38,905 nucleotides of DNA from Phycisphaerales bacterium (GTDB lineage: Bacteria > Planctomycetota > Phycisphaerae > Phycisphaerales > UBA1924). The notes beneath the pieces were generated by a model. It was not told where the DNA came from. It searched no databases and worked only from the letters and a program-made list of their open reading frames with translations. Position 1 is the stretch's first letter. Every line of letters begins with the position of its first letter. The stretch covers positions 1 to 38,905 of the forward strand of contig JAESUL010000160.1 of NCBI GenBank assembly GCA_016763115.1. The letters are read 5' to 3'. Of this stretch, positions 6,811-14,457 are shown one piece after another. The position numbers and the translations under genes were made by a program.

Positions 6811-7371
6811 ATGGCTAATCCAGATCGCCCACGCGGTTTTACGCCTATCAAACATACTTCGGGTTCCGCGGTAACAGGACAGATCCGTGCTATCGGTGTA
6901 ACCGATGGTACAGATTTATTCGTTGGAGACATGCTCAACCTTGCATCGGGTTTAGCTGTTGTTGGTGCAACAAACGATTCCTCTTTCTTAGGTGTTGCTG
7001 TTGGTTTCGGTAAGATCGACCCAATGACAGGATCTATCGGTTCTGCTGCCAATCCTGTAAACCTCAATATAATTTATTATGATGATTCTGCTTCTACTCA
7101 TACGGATTACGTAGTTTTTTATGTACCCGCTCGTGATATGATTTTTGAAGTCCAATCTAATGCTGATCTTGACCTTGCCATTGGAGACCCTTGTGACTTA
7201 GTTGCCACAGCCGGTTCTACTACAACGGGCCTTTCACTTCAAGAAGTTGGTATTAGTACCAACTCTGATTTCGTTTTGGTTGAGATTCCTGACTATGTAG
7301 ATAACGATAGCACTTTAACAAATACTCGTTATTTTGTACAAGTCACTCAAACTGAAACAGCGTTCGATTAA
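6811..7371 (+). CDS. Capsid decoration / minor capsid protein (putative)
   Basis: A protein of 186 residues from ATG 6811 with GGAGA upstream. It is rich in beta-strand, Gly, Thr and Asp and has no Cys. It starts MANPDRPRGFTPIKHTSGS and continues with alternating short strands. This composition and its position immediately before the major capsid gene (13-base gap) fit a head decoration or stabilisation protein. No catalytic motif is present. An alternative is a second capsid-shell component. Confidence 0.65.
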   Translation: MANPDRPRGFTPIKHTSGSAVTGQIRAIGVTDGTDLFVGDMLNLASGLAVVGATNDSSFLGVAVGFGKIDPMTGSIGSAANPVNLNIIYYDDSASTHTDYVVFYVPARDMIFEVQSNADLDLAIGDPCDLVATAGSTTTGLSLQEVGISTNSDFVLVEIPDYVDNDSTLTNTRYFVQVTQTETAFD

Positions 7372-7384
7372 AGGAGAATAGATA

Positions 7385-8287
7385 ATGCCTATTAATAGTG
7401 GTAATTTCGCAAAGGCACTTCAGGTTGGTGTCAACGCATGGTACGGCGAAGCATATGATGAGCATATGGTAGAGTATAAACACTTGTTCGATACTAATAG
7501 CTCTCGTAAGTCGTTTGAAGAAGATATTGGTACAAGTATGTTTGGCCTCGCCGGTGTCGTTCCCGAAGGTGGTGGCGTTATATACGACGATGCTAAACAG
7601 GGTTTCCTTACTCGTTACCAACATGTTGCTTATGGTCTTGGCTTTGTCATTACTGAAAACATGATTGAAGATGACTTGTATGATGTTATTGGTAAGAAAC
7701 GCTCCAGAGCGCTTGCTTTCTCAATGCGTCAAACCAAGGAAATAGTTGCAGCTAACGTATACAATCGTGCAGAAACCCCTGGTTTTGTTGGTGGTGATGG
7801 TTCTGTCATGTTGGCTACAAACCACGCTAACGTAGCAGGTGGTATTTATAGTAACCGACTGACGACCGCTGCTGATCTTTCAGAATCGTCTCTTGAGCAA
7901 GCCTGTATTGATATTGGTAAGCTGGAGAATGATCGTGGTCTTAAGATCGCTATCATGCCTGAATGCTTAGTTATTCCGGTTGATCTTCAATTTGAAGCAG
8001 ATCGTATCCTGAACAGCGTCTTACGTCCAGGTACTGCGGATAATGATAAGGCCGTGCTAAACGGTAAGTTCCCTCAAGGTGTCAAGATGAATCATTACCT
8101 TACTGACGCAAACAACTGGTTCCTTAGAACTAATTGCCCAGATGGTATGAAACATTTTGAGCGTAAAGCCGATAGCTTTAGTGATGATAACGAATTTGAT
8201 ACTGGCAATTTAAAGTATAAAGCCGCAGGTCGTTACTCATTTGGCTGGACGGATCCGCGTGGAATTTTTGGATCGAGCCCGGCTTAG
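7385..8287 (+). CDS. Major capsid protein (HK97-fold, putative)
   Basis: A protein of 300 residues with an AAGGAGAATAGATAATG start. Features that fit an HK97-type shell protein without a protease-processed delta domain are an N-terminal arm (INSGNFAKALQVGVNAWYGE) and an E-loop-like glycine-rich stretch (VVPEGGGVIYDD). A long spine-helix region follows, with DVIGKKRSRALAFSMRQTKE and the A-domain sequence EADRILNSVLRPGT. A strong hairpin directly follows the gene, and scaffold and decoration candidates precede it. Length is normal for podovirus capsids. Confidence 0.85.
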   Translation: MPINSGNFAKALQVGVNAWYGEAYDEHMVEYKHLFDTNSSRKSFEEDIGTSMFGLAGVVPEGGGVIYDDAKQGFLTRYQHVAYGLGFVITENMIEDDLYDVIGKKRSRALAFSMRQTKEIVAANVYNRAETPGFVGGDGSVMLATNHANVAGGIYSNRLTTAADLSESSLEQACIDIGKLENDRGLKIAIMPECLVIPVDLQFEADRILNSVLRPGTADNDKAVLNGKFPQGVKMNHYLTDANNWFLRTNCPDGMKHFERKADSFSDDNEFDTGNLKYKAAGRYSFGWTDPRGIFGSSPA

Positions 8288-8307
8288 TCCAACCACAGTA
8301 TAGGAAA

Positions 8308-8323
8308 CCCCTCTTCGGAGGGG
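8308..8323 (+). terminator. Stable TTCG-capped hairpin after the capsid gene
   Basis: CCCCTC-TTCG-GAGGGG forms a six-pair GC stem with a stable UUCG-type loop, 20 bases after the capsid stop. There is no T-run (caactt follows). It may act as a partial terminator or as a 3' stability element that keeps capsid mRNA abundant. Confidence 0.55.
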
Positions 8324-8397
8324 CAACTTACCCAACCTAACCCGATAGATTCCCGAACCAATAAAGGCATAACGGAAGTTGACAGGGGAGAATCGAT

Positions 8398-8631
8398 ATG
8401 TCAGATACACATTTTTCAGGCCCGCTCCACGTAGGCGGAACGCAGGTTTTATCCTCACAGGGCGCGGCAGTAGTATCACTTACCAATAGCATTGGTACAG
8501 GTACAAATGCCCTACAGGATGTAACTGCTTCGTTTGATCAGACTATATTAAACGATAACTTTAAAGACTGTACAGACAAGATAGAGGAAGTATTGGCCGC
8601 GCTACGGACTCACGGCCTTATAGCCACGTAG
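8398..8631 (+). CDS. Small head-fibre-like protein (copy A)
   Basis: A protein of 77 residues from ATG 8398 with GGGGAG upstream. It begins MSDTHFSGPLHVGGTQV and ends in a helix KIEEVLAALRTHGLIAT. A short THxSGPLxV start and a terminal coiled-coil-like helix, encoded directly after the capsid gene, are seen in small phage head-fibre or decoration proteins. A second copy, about 53 of 74 residues identical, forms the C-terminus of the protein encoded at 11464-12408. A head-surface or vertex appendage role is inferred. Confidence 0.65.
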   Translation: MSDTHFSGPLHVGGTQVLSSQGAAVVSLTNSIGTGTNALQDVTASFDQTILNDNFKDCTDKIEEVLAALRTHGLIAT

Positions 8632-8636
8632 TGTAA

Positions 8637-8683
8637 TAACCCCGGTGCAGCCGCAGGGTAGGGGTTATGTTTTTTTTTTTTTT
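8637..8683 (+). terminator. Rho-independent terminator
   Basis: TAACCCC (8637-8643) pairs with GGGGTTA (8661-8667) and is followed by 14 consecutive T residues (8670-8683). This is the strongest intrinsic terminator in the rightward block. It separates the head genes from the adhesin cassette, so downstream genes need read-through or a promoter that was not found. Confidence 0.88.
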
Positions 8684-8701
8684 CCTAATTAGAGTAACTT
8701 A

Positions 8702-9991
8702 ATGCCATTCCTAGCAGTAAAAAACCCGCCAGGCCCACCAGAAATGGGCGATGCCGTGGTTGAGTTTACAAATGCCTCGGAGTCTCTTAACGAGCCTATC
8801 GCTGCAACAACAAAAGTTGTGTCTCTAACAAGGTCTGTTGATACATCTGAGTCCTGTTCAGTCTTGGTCACTTCAAGTAATGGTTCTGCAGTAGCAGGCA
8901 CTCACTTTACAGCTGTTAGCGAGACAGTGACATTTGGTGTTGGAGTGACAACCCAGAATGTTAATGTTTCTATGCTCTCTGCCCCAGCTTCCGGGGCGGC
9001 AGACACTTGGTTTGCTTTAACTATAAGTGTGCCTGATAATTGTATTGTGGGCGGTCAAGGATCAGTAAACGTAACTCTTGTGGGGCAACTCCTTCTGAGA
9101 GCTGACTTCAATAATTCCCCGCTTGGCGTCTATACATCTGCTCAGGCCCAGACAGACTTCAACGTTAACGCGTTGGGCTACAACGACGCGATACACGTTG
9201 GCGACGAGTTGATACCAAGCACTAGCATCCCAAATGAGCTAACCAATGTTGTCCTGGACCCGGTAGCTGGGGCTGCTCGCGGTCGTGTCCTTGAGACTGT
9301 GCAATTGCAAGGCAGGGCGGGGCGCGGAACAACTCGTGGGGGATTTGAGGTTCGGGGAGATTTTACTGGCCGGACTCGTGCATTCTTTTGTTACGGCATG
9401 CTCATAGAGGCTGGATTCGATCACCCCAAGCAGTTGAAGATGCCTTGTTTGTGGTCAAAGGATATCTTGACTTCTGGACATGCGAGCGGGGAGACACCAT
9501 CCCCGGCGGCCTTGCTGGGGTTTAATGCTCGAATACAATCGCACGGTAATAGCGCTTTCGGTCGTGGTGATGGTAGTCTTGGCTCTGTCGTTTACGATAA
9601 GCGGTCAACACAATCTACCCGATGGTGTAATACAGATGAGCCGAATAATACTGACTTCAGTACGGCTACTGCTAAACTTGCTACCCAGTTTCTACTCGAT
9701 GATTACGGTGTTTGGCACGATTATGAGGTTGAGGTGGATATCTTGCCCGTAAACGGGACAGGCATAATGAGGATATGGGTTGACACTGTTCTCAGGTATG
9801 AACATGCCCATTTCTGGTTGGACGACGGGACGACAGGTAACGGGCTAGCGAACGACGATTCTTTGATTGATGGCATACGATTTAACACGTTTTACGGTGG
9901 CGCTACTTCCGACCCTGAAAATCAACCTGACCACGATCAAAAGCTGTTCTTTTCTGAGTTGATTGTTTCTACTGTCAGGATAAATCCCTGA
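8702..9991 (+). CDS. Adhesin or depolymerase-like structural protein (Calx-beta plus lyase-like fold)
   Basis: A protein of 429 residues. Residues about 15-125 resemble a Calx-beta domain (VAGTHFTAVSETVTFGVGVT, then a VNVSML strand). From about residue 130 to the end, a beta-rich region resembles PL14-type polysaccharide lyase or concanavalin-like folds. It shows DYGVWHDYEVEVDI, MRIWVDTVLRYEH, IDGIRFNTFYGG and a closing LFFSELIVST strand. Such proteins on virions bind or degrade surface glycans. The gene begins just after a strong terminator and opens a cassette of beta-rich structural genes. Catalytic residues cannot be assigned by eye, so it may be a binding module only. Confidence 0.6.
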   Translation: MPFLAVKNPPGPPEMGDAVVEFTNASESLNEPIAATTKVVSLTRSVDTSESCSVLVTSSNGSAVAGTHFTAVSETVTFGVGVTTQNVNVSMLSAPASGAADTWFALTISVPDNCIVGGQGSVNVTLVGQLLLRADFNNSPLGVYTSAQAQTDFNVNALGYNDAIHVGDELIPSTSIPNELTNVVLDPVAGAARGRVLETVQLQGRAGRGTTRGGFEVRGDFTGRTRAFFCYGMLIEAGFDHPKQLKMPCLWSKDILTSGHASGETPSPAALLGFNARIQSHGNSAFGRGDGSLGSVVYDKRSTQSTRWCNTDEPNNTDFSTATAKLATQFLLDDYGVWHDYEVEVDILPVNGTGIMRIWVDTVLRYEHAHFWLDDGTTGNGLANDDSLIDGIRFNTFYGGATSDPENQPDHDQKLFFSELIVSTVRINP

Positions 9992-10665
9992 TGGCTATTA
10001 CTGAGGTTGGTAACGCCAGCGCAGGTGGCACGGGCACTGCGGTCAGTGTCACACACGGGCAAACGATATTGGCGGGTGACGTAATAACTACGCTTATCAA
10101 CTGTAATGGCAGTGGCACGACAATTACTGATAACAATTCCGGGGTAGTTCACACGAAGAGTTTTGGGGAGAACGGCGCGCAAACCAGTTCCTATGCGATT
10201 TACGAACGTATCGCCGGGTCTTCTGAGCCAGCAGCTTTTGCGTTCACTTTAGGATCGTCCCAGGATTGGAGTGTTATTACGAGAGTATTCCGCGGTGTTC
10301 ACGCCGATGTTTGGGATGTGGCCCCGGCCGTTGGGACTAGGGCTAGCGGTACAAATAGTCTCACCGCAACTGCTCCAACAATCACAACAGTTAATAACAA
10401 TGCACTTGGTTTGTTAATGGTTGCCTCGGACTCTACGGGACGAGTCTACAGCGCACCAAGTAACGGGTACGGCGGCTTAGTTAATCAAGGTGCTGATAGG
10501 TCAGTTGGATCAGCATTTAGAACGTGGGCAACAGCAGGGGCAACCGGGGCTAGCTCTCTTACTTTGTCTGCTTCTGATGACTGGATAATACATCAAATAG
10601 CGCTTAAACCAGCATCATCAGGCTCCTTACTTTTACAACATTTTAATAACGGGTGGTTAACATGA
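9991..10665 (+). CDS. Beta-rich structural protein (224 aa)
   Basis: A protein of 224 residues whose ATG overlaps the previous stop (TGATG). It is low in Cys and rich in Thr, Ser, Gly and Ala, with alternating strands such as GDVITTLINCN, SQDWSVITRVFRGV and DDWIIHQIALKPA. This is a jelly-roll-like pattern seen in minor virion proteins and glycan-binding modules. No enzyme motif is visible. Its place in the cassette between the Calx-beta protein and the next structural gene suggests an appendage component. Confidence 0.55.
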   Translation: MAITEVGNASAGGTGTAVSVTHGQTILAGDVITTLINCNGSGTTITDNNSGVVHTKSFGENGAQTSSYAIYERIAGSSEPAAFAFTLGSSQDWSVITRVFRGVHADVWDVAPAVGTRASGTNSLTATAPTITTVNNNALGLLMVASDSTGRVYSAPSNGYGGLVNQGADRSVGSAFRTWATAGATGASSLTLSASDDWIIHQIALKPASSGSLLLQHFNNGWLT

Positions 10666-11462
10666 GTTCAATAATTATAGATGCTGATTCAGTTAATCAG
10701 AGTGTCAATTTAAGAATGGTTGACTCAGGCGATGGAACCCTGGAGACGGGTGTGGTTGCTGCTACTACTGGCTTAGATATTTGGTATAAGCGCGACCTGG
10801 CGGCCCCAGTTAGTCTCACTGAAAGCAATCTTGCGTTACACACGACAGCGCATACTGATGGCGGTTTACTCCATACTGCTGATGGAGATTATAGGATTGA
10901 TTTTCCCGACGCTGCTTTTGCGACAGGCGTTGACCGCGTGAAGTTGGGCTGGGGCGCAACAGGCATGGTGGGGCAGACGCTGACTGTAATGCTTAATATA
11001 GTAAGCGCGGCAGGCGTTAACACAGAGATAGATACTGCGCTATCCGACATTGGGTTGGATCACTTGCTTGCTGCGTCGGTCTCAGGCTCAGACGTAATGG
11101 ATAATTCTATTTTTGCCAAGCTTGTTAGCAAGTCAGGAACCGCTGATTTTGATGATTTTGTCAATACTAGTGATTCGTTACAGGCAACCAGTGATGCTAT
11201 TGCAGCCGATGGGGTAAGTATAGCCTCTATATTGGCACTGTTAGACGACCCTCGTACTGAGCCCGGCCAGGGTGCTCCTCCTGTAAACCCAGATATAGCT
11301 ACAAAGATTGACTATTTATACAAAGCGTGGAGAAACAAAGGTACGCAAACAGCAACAACTTGGAGTGGATACAACGACGGCGGTTCTGTCGTAGACCAAA
11401 AGACTAATGTTTCTGATGATGGAACAATCGCCACCAGAGGCGAGATTATAACAGGCCCATAA
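10662..11462 (+). CDS. Putative minor structural protein (266 aa)
   Basis: A protein of 266 residues from ATG 10662 (GGGTGG six bases upstream), overlapping the previous stop as ATGA. The N-terminal half is a beta domain (SVNLRMVDSGDGTLETGVVA, then DIWYKRDLAAPVSLTESNL) of a type found in phage virion-associated proteins. The middle, with ALSDIGLDHLLAASV, is helical. The C-terminal part ends in a short beta-rich tail with RNKGTQTATTWSGY. A role as a connector between neck and appendage is inferred from place alone. Confidence 0.55.
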   Translation: MSSIIIDADSVNQSVNLRMVDSGDGTLETGVVAATTGLDIWYKRDLAAPVSLTESNLALHTTAHTDGGLLHTADGDYRIDFPDAAFATGVDRVKLGWGATGMVGQTLTVMLNIVSAAGVNTEIDTALSDIGLDHLLAASVSGSDVMDNSIFAKLVSKSGTADFDDFVNTSDSLQATSDAIAADGVSIASILALLDDPRTEPGQGAPPVNPDIATKIDYLYKAWRNKGTQTATTWSGYNDGGSVVDQKTNVSDDGTIATRGEIITGP

Positions 11463-11463
11463 T

Positions 11464-12408
11464 ATGGCTATTGATACTCCGATTAAGCGCTACTCCATGC
11501 TGAATGTGGGAAGTCCAGTGGTCTTCCCGTTGTTTATCCCTGACGGGGTGGTGGGCATTAATGATAGGTTTCACTTACTTAACCTATATGCTATTATCAG
11601 CAATCCACCTTCTATCACATCAACGGCGATTACGATTTCGACTGAAGATGTACTATATCAATATCAAATAATCACTACCGATGCTGACCTTGATGCTACG
11701 TTTACGTACTCGTTAATCATCTACCCTACAGGAATGACAATCGGCACTAGTACAGGACTGGTGAGTTGGACACCTGTTAATGATGATGTTGGTAATAATT
11801 CCGTTACTGTTCGCGTAACAGATGACACTGGCCTTTACGACCAACAGTCATATACCTTGGCTGTAGCGAATGTCAATGACGTACCCGTTATAACCTCGAC
11901 ACCAATTGAAACTGCCTCTTCAAGCGTCTTGTATCAGTATACAGTCACAGCAACTGACGTTGATGTTGGTGATTTGTTAACGTACTCTTTGCTTGCTCCT
12001 CCCTTTGGTATGTTTATAGATCCTGGTACTGGAATAGTAAGCTGGACACCAGACAACGGGGATGCGGGGACTCATAGTATTTCGGTACGAGCTACCGATA
12101 TAGCTGGGCTTTATGATACACAAACGTTTAACTTAACAGTAGGTGGTGTTACAGCGATGGTAAGTATGGACAATTCACCACCCACGCACTATGCCGGGCC
12201 GCTCTATGTAGGTGATCTAAAGGTCGTAGGCCCACAAGGGACTGCAATCGTGTCTCTTAATAACTTATCGGGTATAGGCACAGATGCACTACAGGATGTA
12301 ACAGCAACCTTCGACCAAGCAGTGTTGAATAATAACTTTAAGGATTGTACAGACAAGATTGAAGAGGTCTTGGCCGCACTTCGCACGCACGGTCTTATAG
12401 CGATATAG
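11464..12408 (+). CDS. Ig-like (He_PIG-type) repeats fused to head-fibre module (copy B)
   Basis: A protein of 314 residues. Residues 1-45 are a short attachment-like segment. Residues about 49-136 and 140-228 are two homologous Ig-like domains of the He_PIG/cadherin-like type, each with a YQY strand, TYSL, a G(L/I)VSWTP turn and a final strand after GLYD. Residues 235-314 are a second copy of the 77-residue head-fibre protein encoded at 8398-8631. Ig-like domains on phage heads are thought to give weak adhesion to surfaces or mucus. A likely internal start (ATG 12157) would yield the fibre module alone. This fusion is the clearest example of domain shuffling in the window. Confidence 0.75.
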   Translation: MAIDTPIKRYSMLNVGSPVVFPLFIPDGVVGINDRFHLLNLYAIISNPPSITSTAITISTEDVLYQYQIITTDADLDATFTYSLIIYPTGMTIGTSTGLVSWTPVNDDVGNNSVTVRVTDDTGLYDQQSYTLAVANVNDVPVITSTPIETASSSVLYQYTVTATDVDVGDLLTYSLLAPPFGMFIDPGTGIVSWTPDNGDAGTHSISVRATDIAGLYDTQTFNLTVGGVTAMVSMDNSPPTHYAGPLYVGDLKVVGPQGTAIVSLNNLSGIGTDALQDVTATFDQAVLNNNFKDCTDKIEEVLAALRTHGLIAI

Positions 12409-12448
12409 TTCACTCAACTAGCGAGTAATATACAAATAGGATACTAAA

Positions 12449-12736
12449 ATGAGTAACACAAATAAATCAACAGGTACACTAACAGTAGGTACTACACTTA
12501 TTAATAACGGTGTAGCTATTGTCGCAGGTGTCTCTATTACTGCTGCCGCTGCCGACGTAACAGTAACATTATATGATGCTCTTACCGCAACAAGTACAGT
12601 TGTATTTAAGCACATCTTGGATATAACTATCGACGGGTTGTCCACTTATATTCAACTCCCTGATATTAGGTGTACAACCGGCCTAACCGCTGTTGTTGCG
12701 GGCACTGGTGCTGAAGTACAAGTCCACTATCGTTAA
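12449..12736 (+). CDS. Small beta-rich structural protein (95 aa)
   Basis: A protein of 95 residues from ATG 12449 (AGGATACTAAAATG). It is almost entirely short beta strands with Thr, Ala and Val (TGTLTVGTTLINNGVAI, ADVTVTLYDALTATSTVV). This looks like a single all-beta domain such as those in tail or head appendages. No motif beyond this is recognised. Its stop overlaps the start of the next gene (TAATG). Confidence 0.55.
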   Translation: MSNTNKSTGTLTVGTTLINNGVAIVAGVSITAAAADVTVTLYDALTATSTVVFKHILDITIDGLSTYIQLPDIRCTTGLTAVVAGTGAEVQVHYR

Positions 12737-13029
12737 TGGGTAGAAAAACATATGGCATAGTCGGAGACTGGAACGCACTTTGCGACGTTTGTGGCTTTAA
12801 GATGAAGGCGTCTAAACTCAAGAAACGGTGGGACGGACTTTACGTTTGTATAGATGATTACGAAAAAAGACACCCCTCCGATCTCTTCCGTGTCCCTAAA
12901 GAAGATACAACTGTACCTTGGGTACGAGTAGACGATGATGCCGGCACCTTAAGCCTCTATGTTATTGACATAGGCGGTGATCTCGGTACTGGATTTTATG
13001 TTACTGATGGCTACGTAGGACTAGAATAA
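12736..13029 (+). CDS. Small zinc-finger-like phage protein (97 aa)
   Basis: A protein of 97 residues. It has CDVCGFK (C16, C19) and, after KKRWDGLYVC (C38), DDYEKRHPSD, where D41 or H46 could complete a metal site. This C-x2-C...RWDGLxVC...RHPxD layout is one I recognise from small uncharacterised proteins in structural modules of podoviruses. The C-terminal half is short strands ending in GDLGTGFYVTDGYVGLE. Function is unknown. TAATG overlaps at both ends suggest tight translational coupling. Confidence 0.6.
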   Translation: MGRKTYGIVGDWNALCDVCGFKMKASKLKKRWDGLYVCIDDYEKRHPSDLFRVPKEDTTVPWVRVDDDAGTLSLYVIDIGGDLGTGFYVTDGYVGLE

Positions 13030-13817
13030 TGGCAGTTACCACACGAAGTGTAAAAGGCGCCCCACTTACACACGCAGAACTTGACGCTAACTTTACAACA
13101 TTAGACGGGGATATAACAGCGGTTGGACTTAATAACGTAGTTGGCCCTGCGGTGGCTACAGACAACGCATTGGTACGCTTCAACTTAAGTACAGGGAAGC
13201 TCGTAGAGAACGGACAAACTATCGAGGATGACTCGGGCAATGTTGTTATCGCTGGTACTCTTAACACTCGAACCCTTGCCGCTGATTCGTCAAAACTAGA
13301 TGCGATTGAAGCCTCGGCAGATGTAACCGACACAGCCAACGTCACAACCGCCGGGGCACTGATGGACAGCGAGGTAAGTGTTAACCTTAAAACTTTGACA
13401 CTACCTGCCTCAGCTACCCTTAGTACATACGGCATTACGTTAACAGATGATGCGGACGCACCGACAGCGAGAAAGACATTAGAGACGGGTGAGTTCGATT
13501 TAAAAACTACCACGGCCCTTTCCGATGCCGCTGCTACTCTAACAGCAGCGCAACTCAGGGGTGGTGAGTTCACCATAACACCTACCGTTGCGAGAATACA
13601 AACAACAGATACAGCGACAGCTATCGTTGCTGCTATTACCGGGAGTATCGACAACAGTAACTTCTTGATTACCATAGTTAACTTGGCTGCGTTTGACGTA
13701 ACACTTGCCGCTGGTGTTGGTGTAACCCTTGTAGGTGGTGCGGTAATTAACAACGGATCTGCGACTTGGCGGGTACGTAGGACTTCTGCCACCACTGTAA
13801 CGATTGTGAGGATGTAA
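13029..13817 (+). CDS. Fibre-like structural protein (262 aa)
   Basis: A protein of 262 residues. The N-terminus MAVTTRSVKGAPLTHAELDA is shared in pattern with the long tail fibre at 17621, so it may be a common virion-attachment peptide. The middle, with SKLDAIEASADVTDTANVTT, is a frequent tail-fibre motif. The C-terminal third is beta-rich (IVNLAAFDVTLAAGVGVTLV and a WRVRR strand). It could be a short fibre or spike. It closes the cassette just upstream of lysis genes. Receptor specificity cannot be deduced. Confidence 0.6.
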   Translation: MAVTTRSVKGAPLTHAELDANFTTLDGDITAVGLNNVVGPAVATDNALVRFNLSTGKLVENGQTIEDDSGNVVIAGTLNTRTLAADSSKLDAIEASADVTDTANVTTAGALMDSEVSVNLKTLTLPASATLSTYGITLTDDADAPTARKTLETGEFDLKTTTALSDAAATLTAAQLRGGEFTITPTVARIQTTDTATAIVAAITGSIDNSNFLITIVNLAAFDVTLAAGVGVTLVGGAVINNGSATWRVRRTSATTVTIVRM

Positions 13818-13824
13818 CAGGACT

Positions 13825-14043
13825 ATGAATCAAGCTGTTGACGTAATTTCAAAACACACACCCGAAGCAATAACATCAAGCGGTGTCGTAACAATGATAG
13901 GATCTGCTAGCGTATGGGGTCTAACACATGCTGAATGGGCAATACTTGGTATCCAGATAGGTATCTTTGTAGGTGTATTGGGTCTTATTATTCAGGTTAT
14001 AGCCCGTTGGGCGGTCATTAAAAAGAACTTGTTTGGGGGATGA
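13825..14043 (+). CDS. Holin (T7-type class II-like, putative)
   Basis: A protein of 72 residues with an AGGACTATG start. It has one weak hydrophobic stretch (VVTMIGSASVWGL, about 22-34) and one strong transmembrane segment (about 39-62, WAILGIQIGIFVGVLGLIIQ). A short basic C-terminus (ARWAVIKKN) follows. The size and layout match small T7-type holins. It would form inner-membrane lesions that release the endolysin encoded immediately downstream; its TGA is inside the next gene's upstream ATG. Confidence 0.75.
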   Translation: MNQAVDVISKHTPEAITSSGVVTMIGSASVWGLTHAEWAILGIQIGIFVGVLGLIIQVIARWAVIKKNLFGG

Positions 14044-14045
14044 TA

Positions 14046-14456
14046 ATGGATGAGAGGTTGCTTGACGAGGTTGAAAGAAGTGTTGTAATCAACGAAGGTT
14101 ATAGGGCAAAACCATATCAAGACACACTTGGTGTTTGGACTATCGGCCACGGTATCACCTCCCTTACCAAAGAAGAGAGTTTGGCCGTTGTAAGGCTAAA
14201 GTTAGAAGCTATCTTACACCAGCTTAGACATCGGCTACCGTTCTTTCAGCGGCTTCCTCACACAGTTAAGGGGGTACTGATAGAGATGTCGTATCAAATG
14301 GGTGTTGATGGTGTGTTTGGTTTTAAGAAAACACTAGAAGCGATCCGGGGTGGTGACTACGAAGAAGCTGCTGCACAAATGTTAGATAGTAAGTGGCACA
14401 CTCAAACTCCGGGTAGGGCGAAGAGCTTGTCTAAAATAATCGGAGGTGCGTCATAA
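14046..14456 (+). CDS. Endolysin, T4-type lysozyme (GH24)
   Basis: A protein of 136 residues from ATG 14046, chosen because GGGGG (14035-14039) is six bases upstream; ATG 14040 touches that site and is unlikely. The GH24 catalytic triad is clear in NEGYRAKPYQDTLGVWTIGH: E17, D26 and T32, with the E-x8-D-x5-T spacing of T4 lysozyme. The enzyme cleaves the N-acetylmuramic acid-N-acetylglucosamine bond of peptidoglycan. No signal sequence is seen, so it needs a holin to reach the wall. It lies between two holin-like genes. Confidence 0.93.
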   Translation: MDERLLDEVERSVVINEGYRAKPYQDTLGVWTIGHGITSLTKEESLAVVRLKLEAILHQLRHRLPFFQRLPHTVKGVLIEMSYQMGVDGVFGFKKTLEAIRGGDYEEAAAQMLDSKWHTQTPGRAKSLSKIIGGAS

Positions 14457-14457
14457 T

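Noticed and set aside
13001..13795. Long minus-strand ORF (264 codons)
   Set aside because: It is a mirror of the fibre gene on the other strand, is extremely Val/Ala/Ser-rich and lies within the rightward operon.
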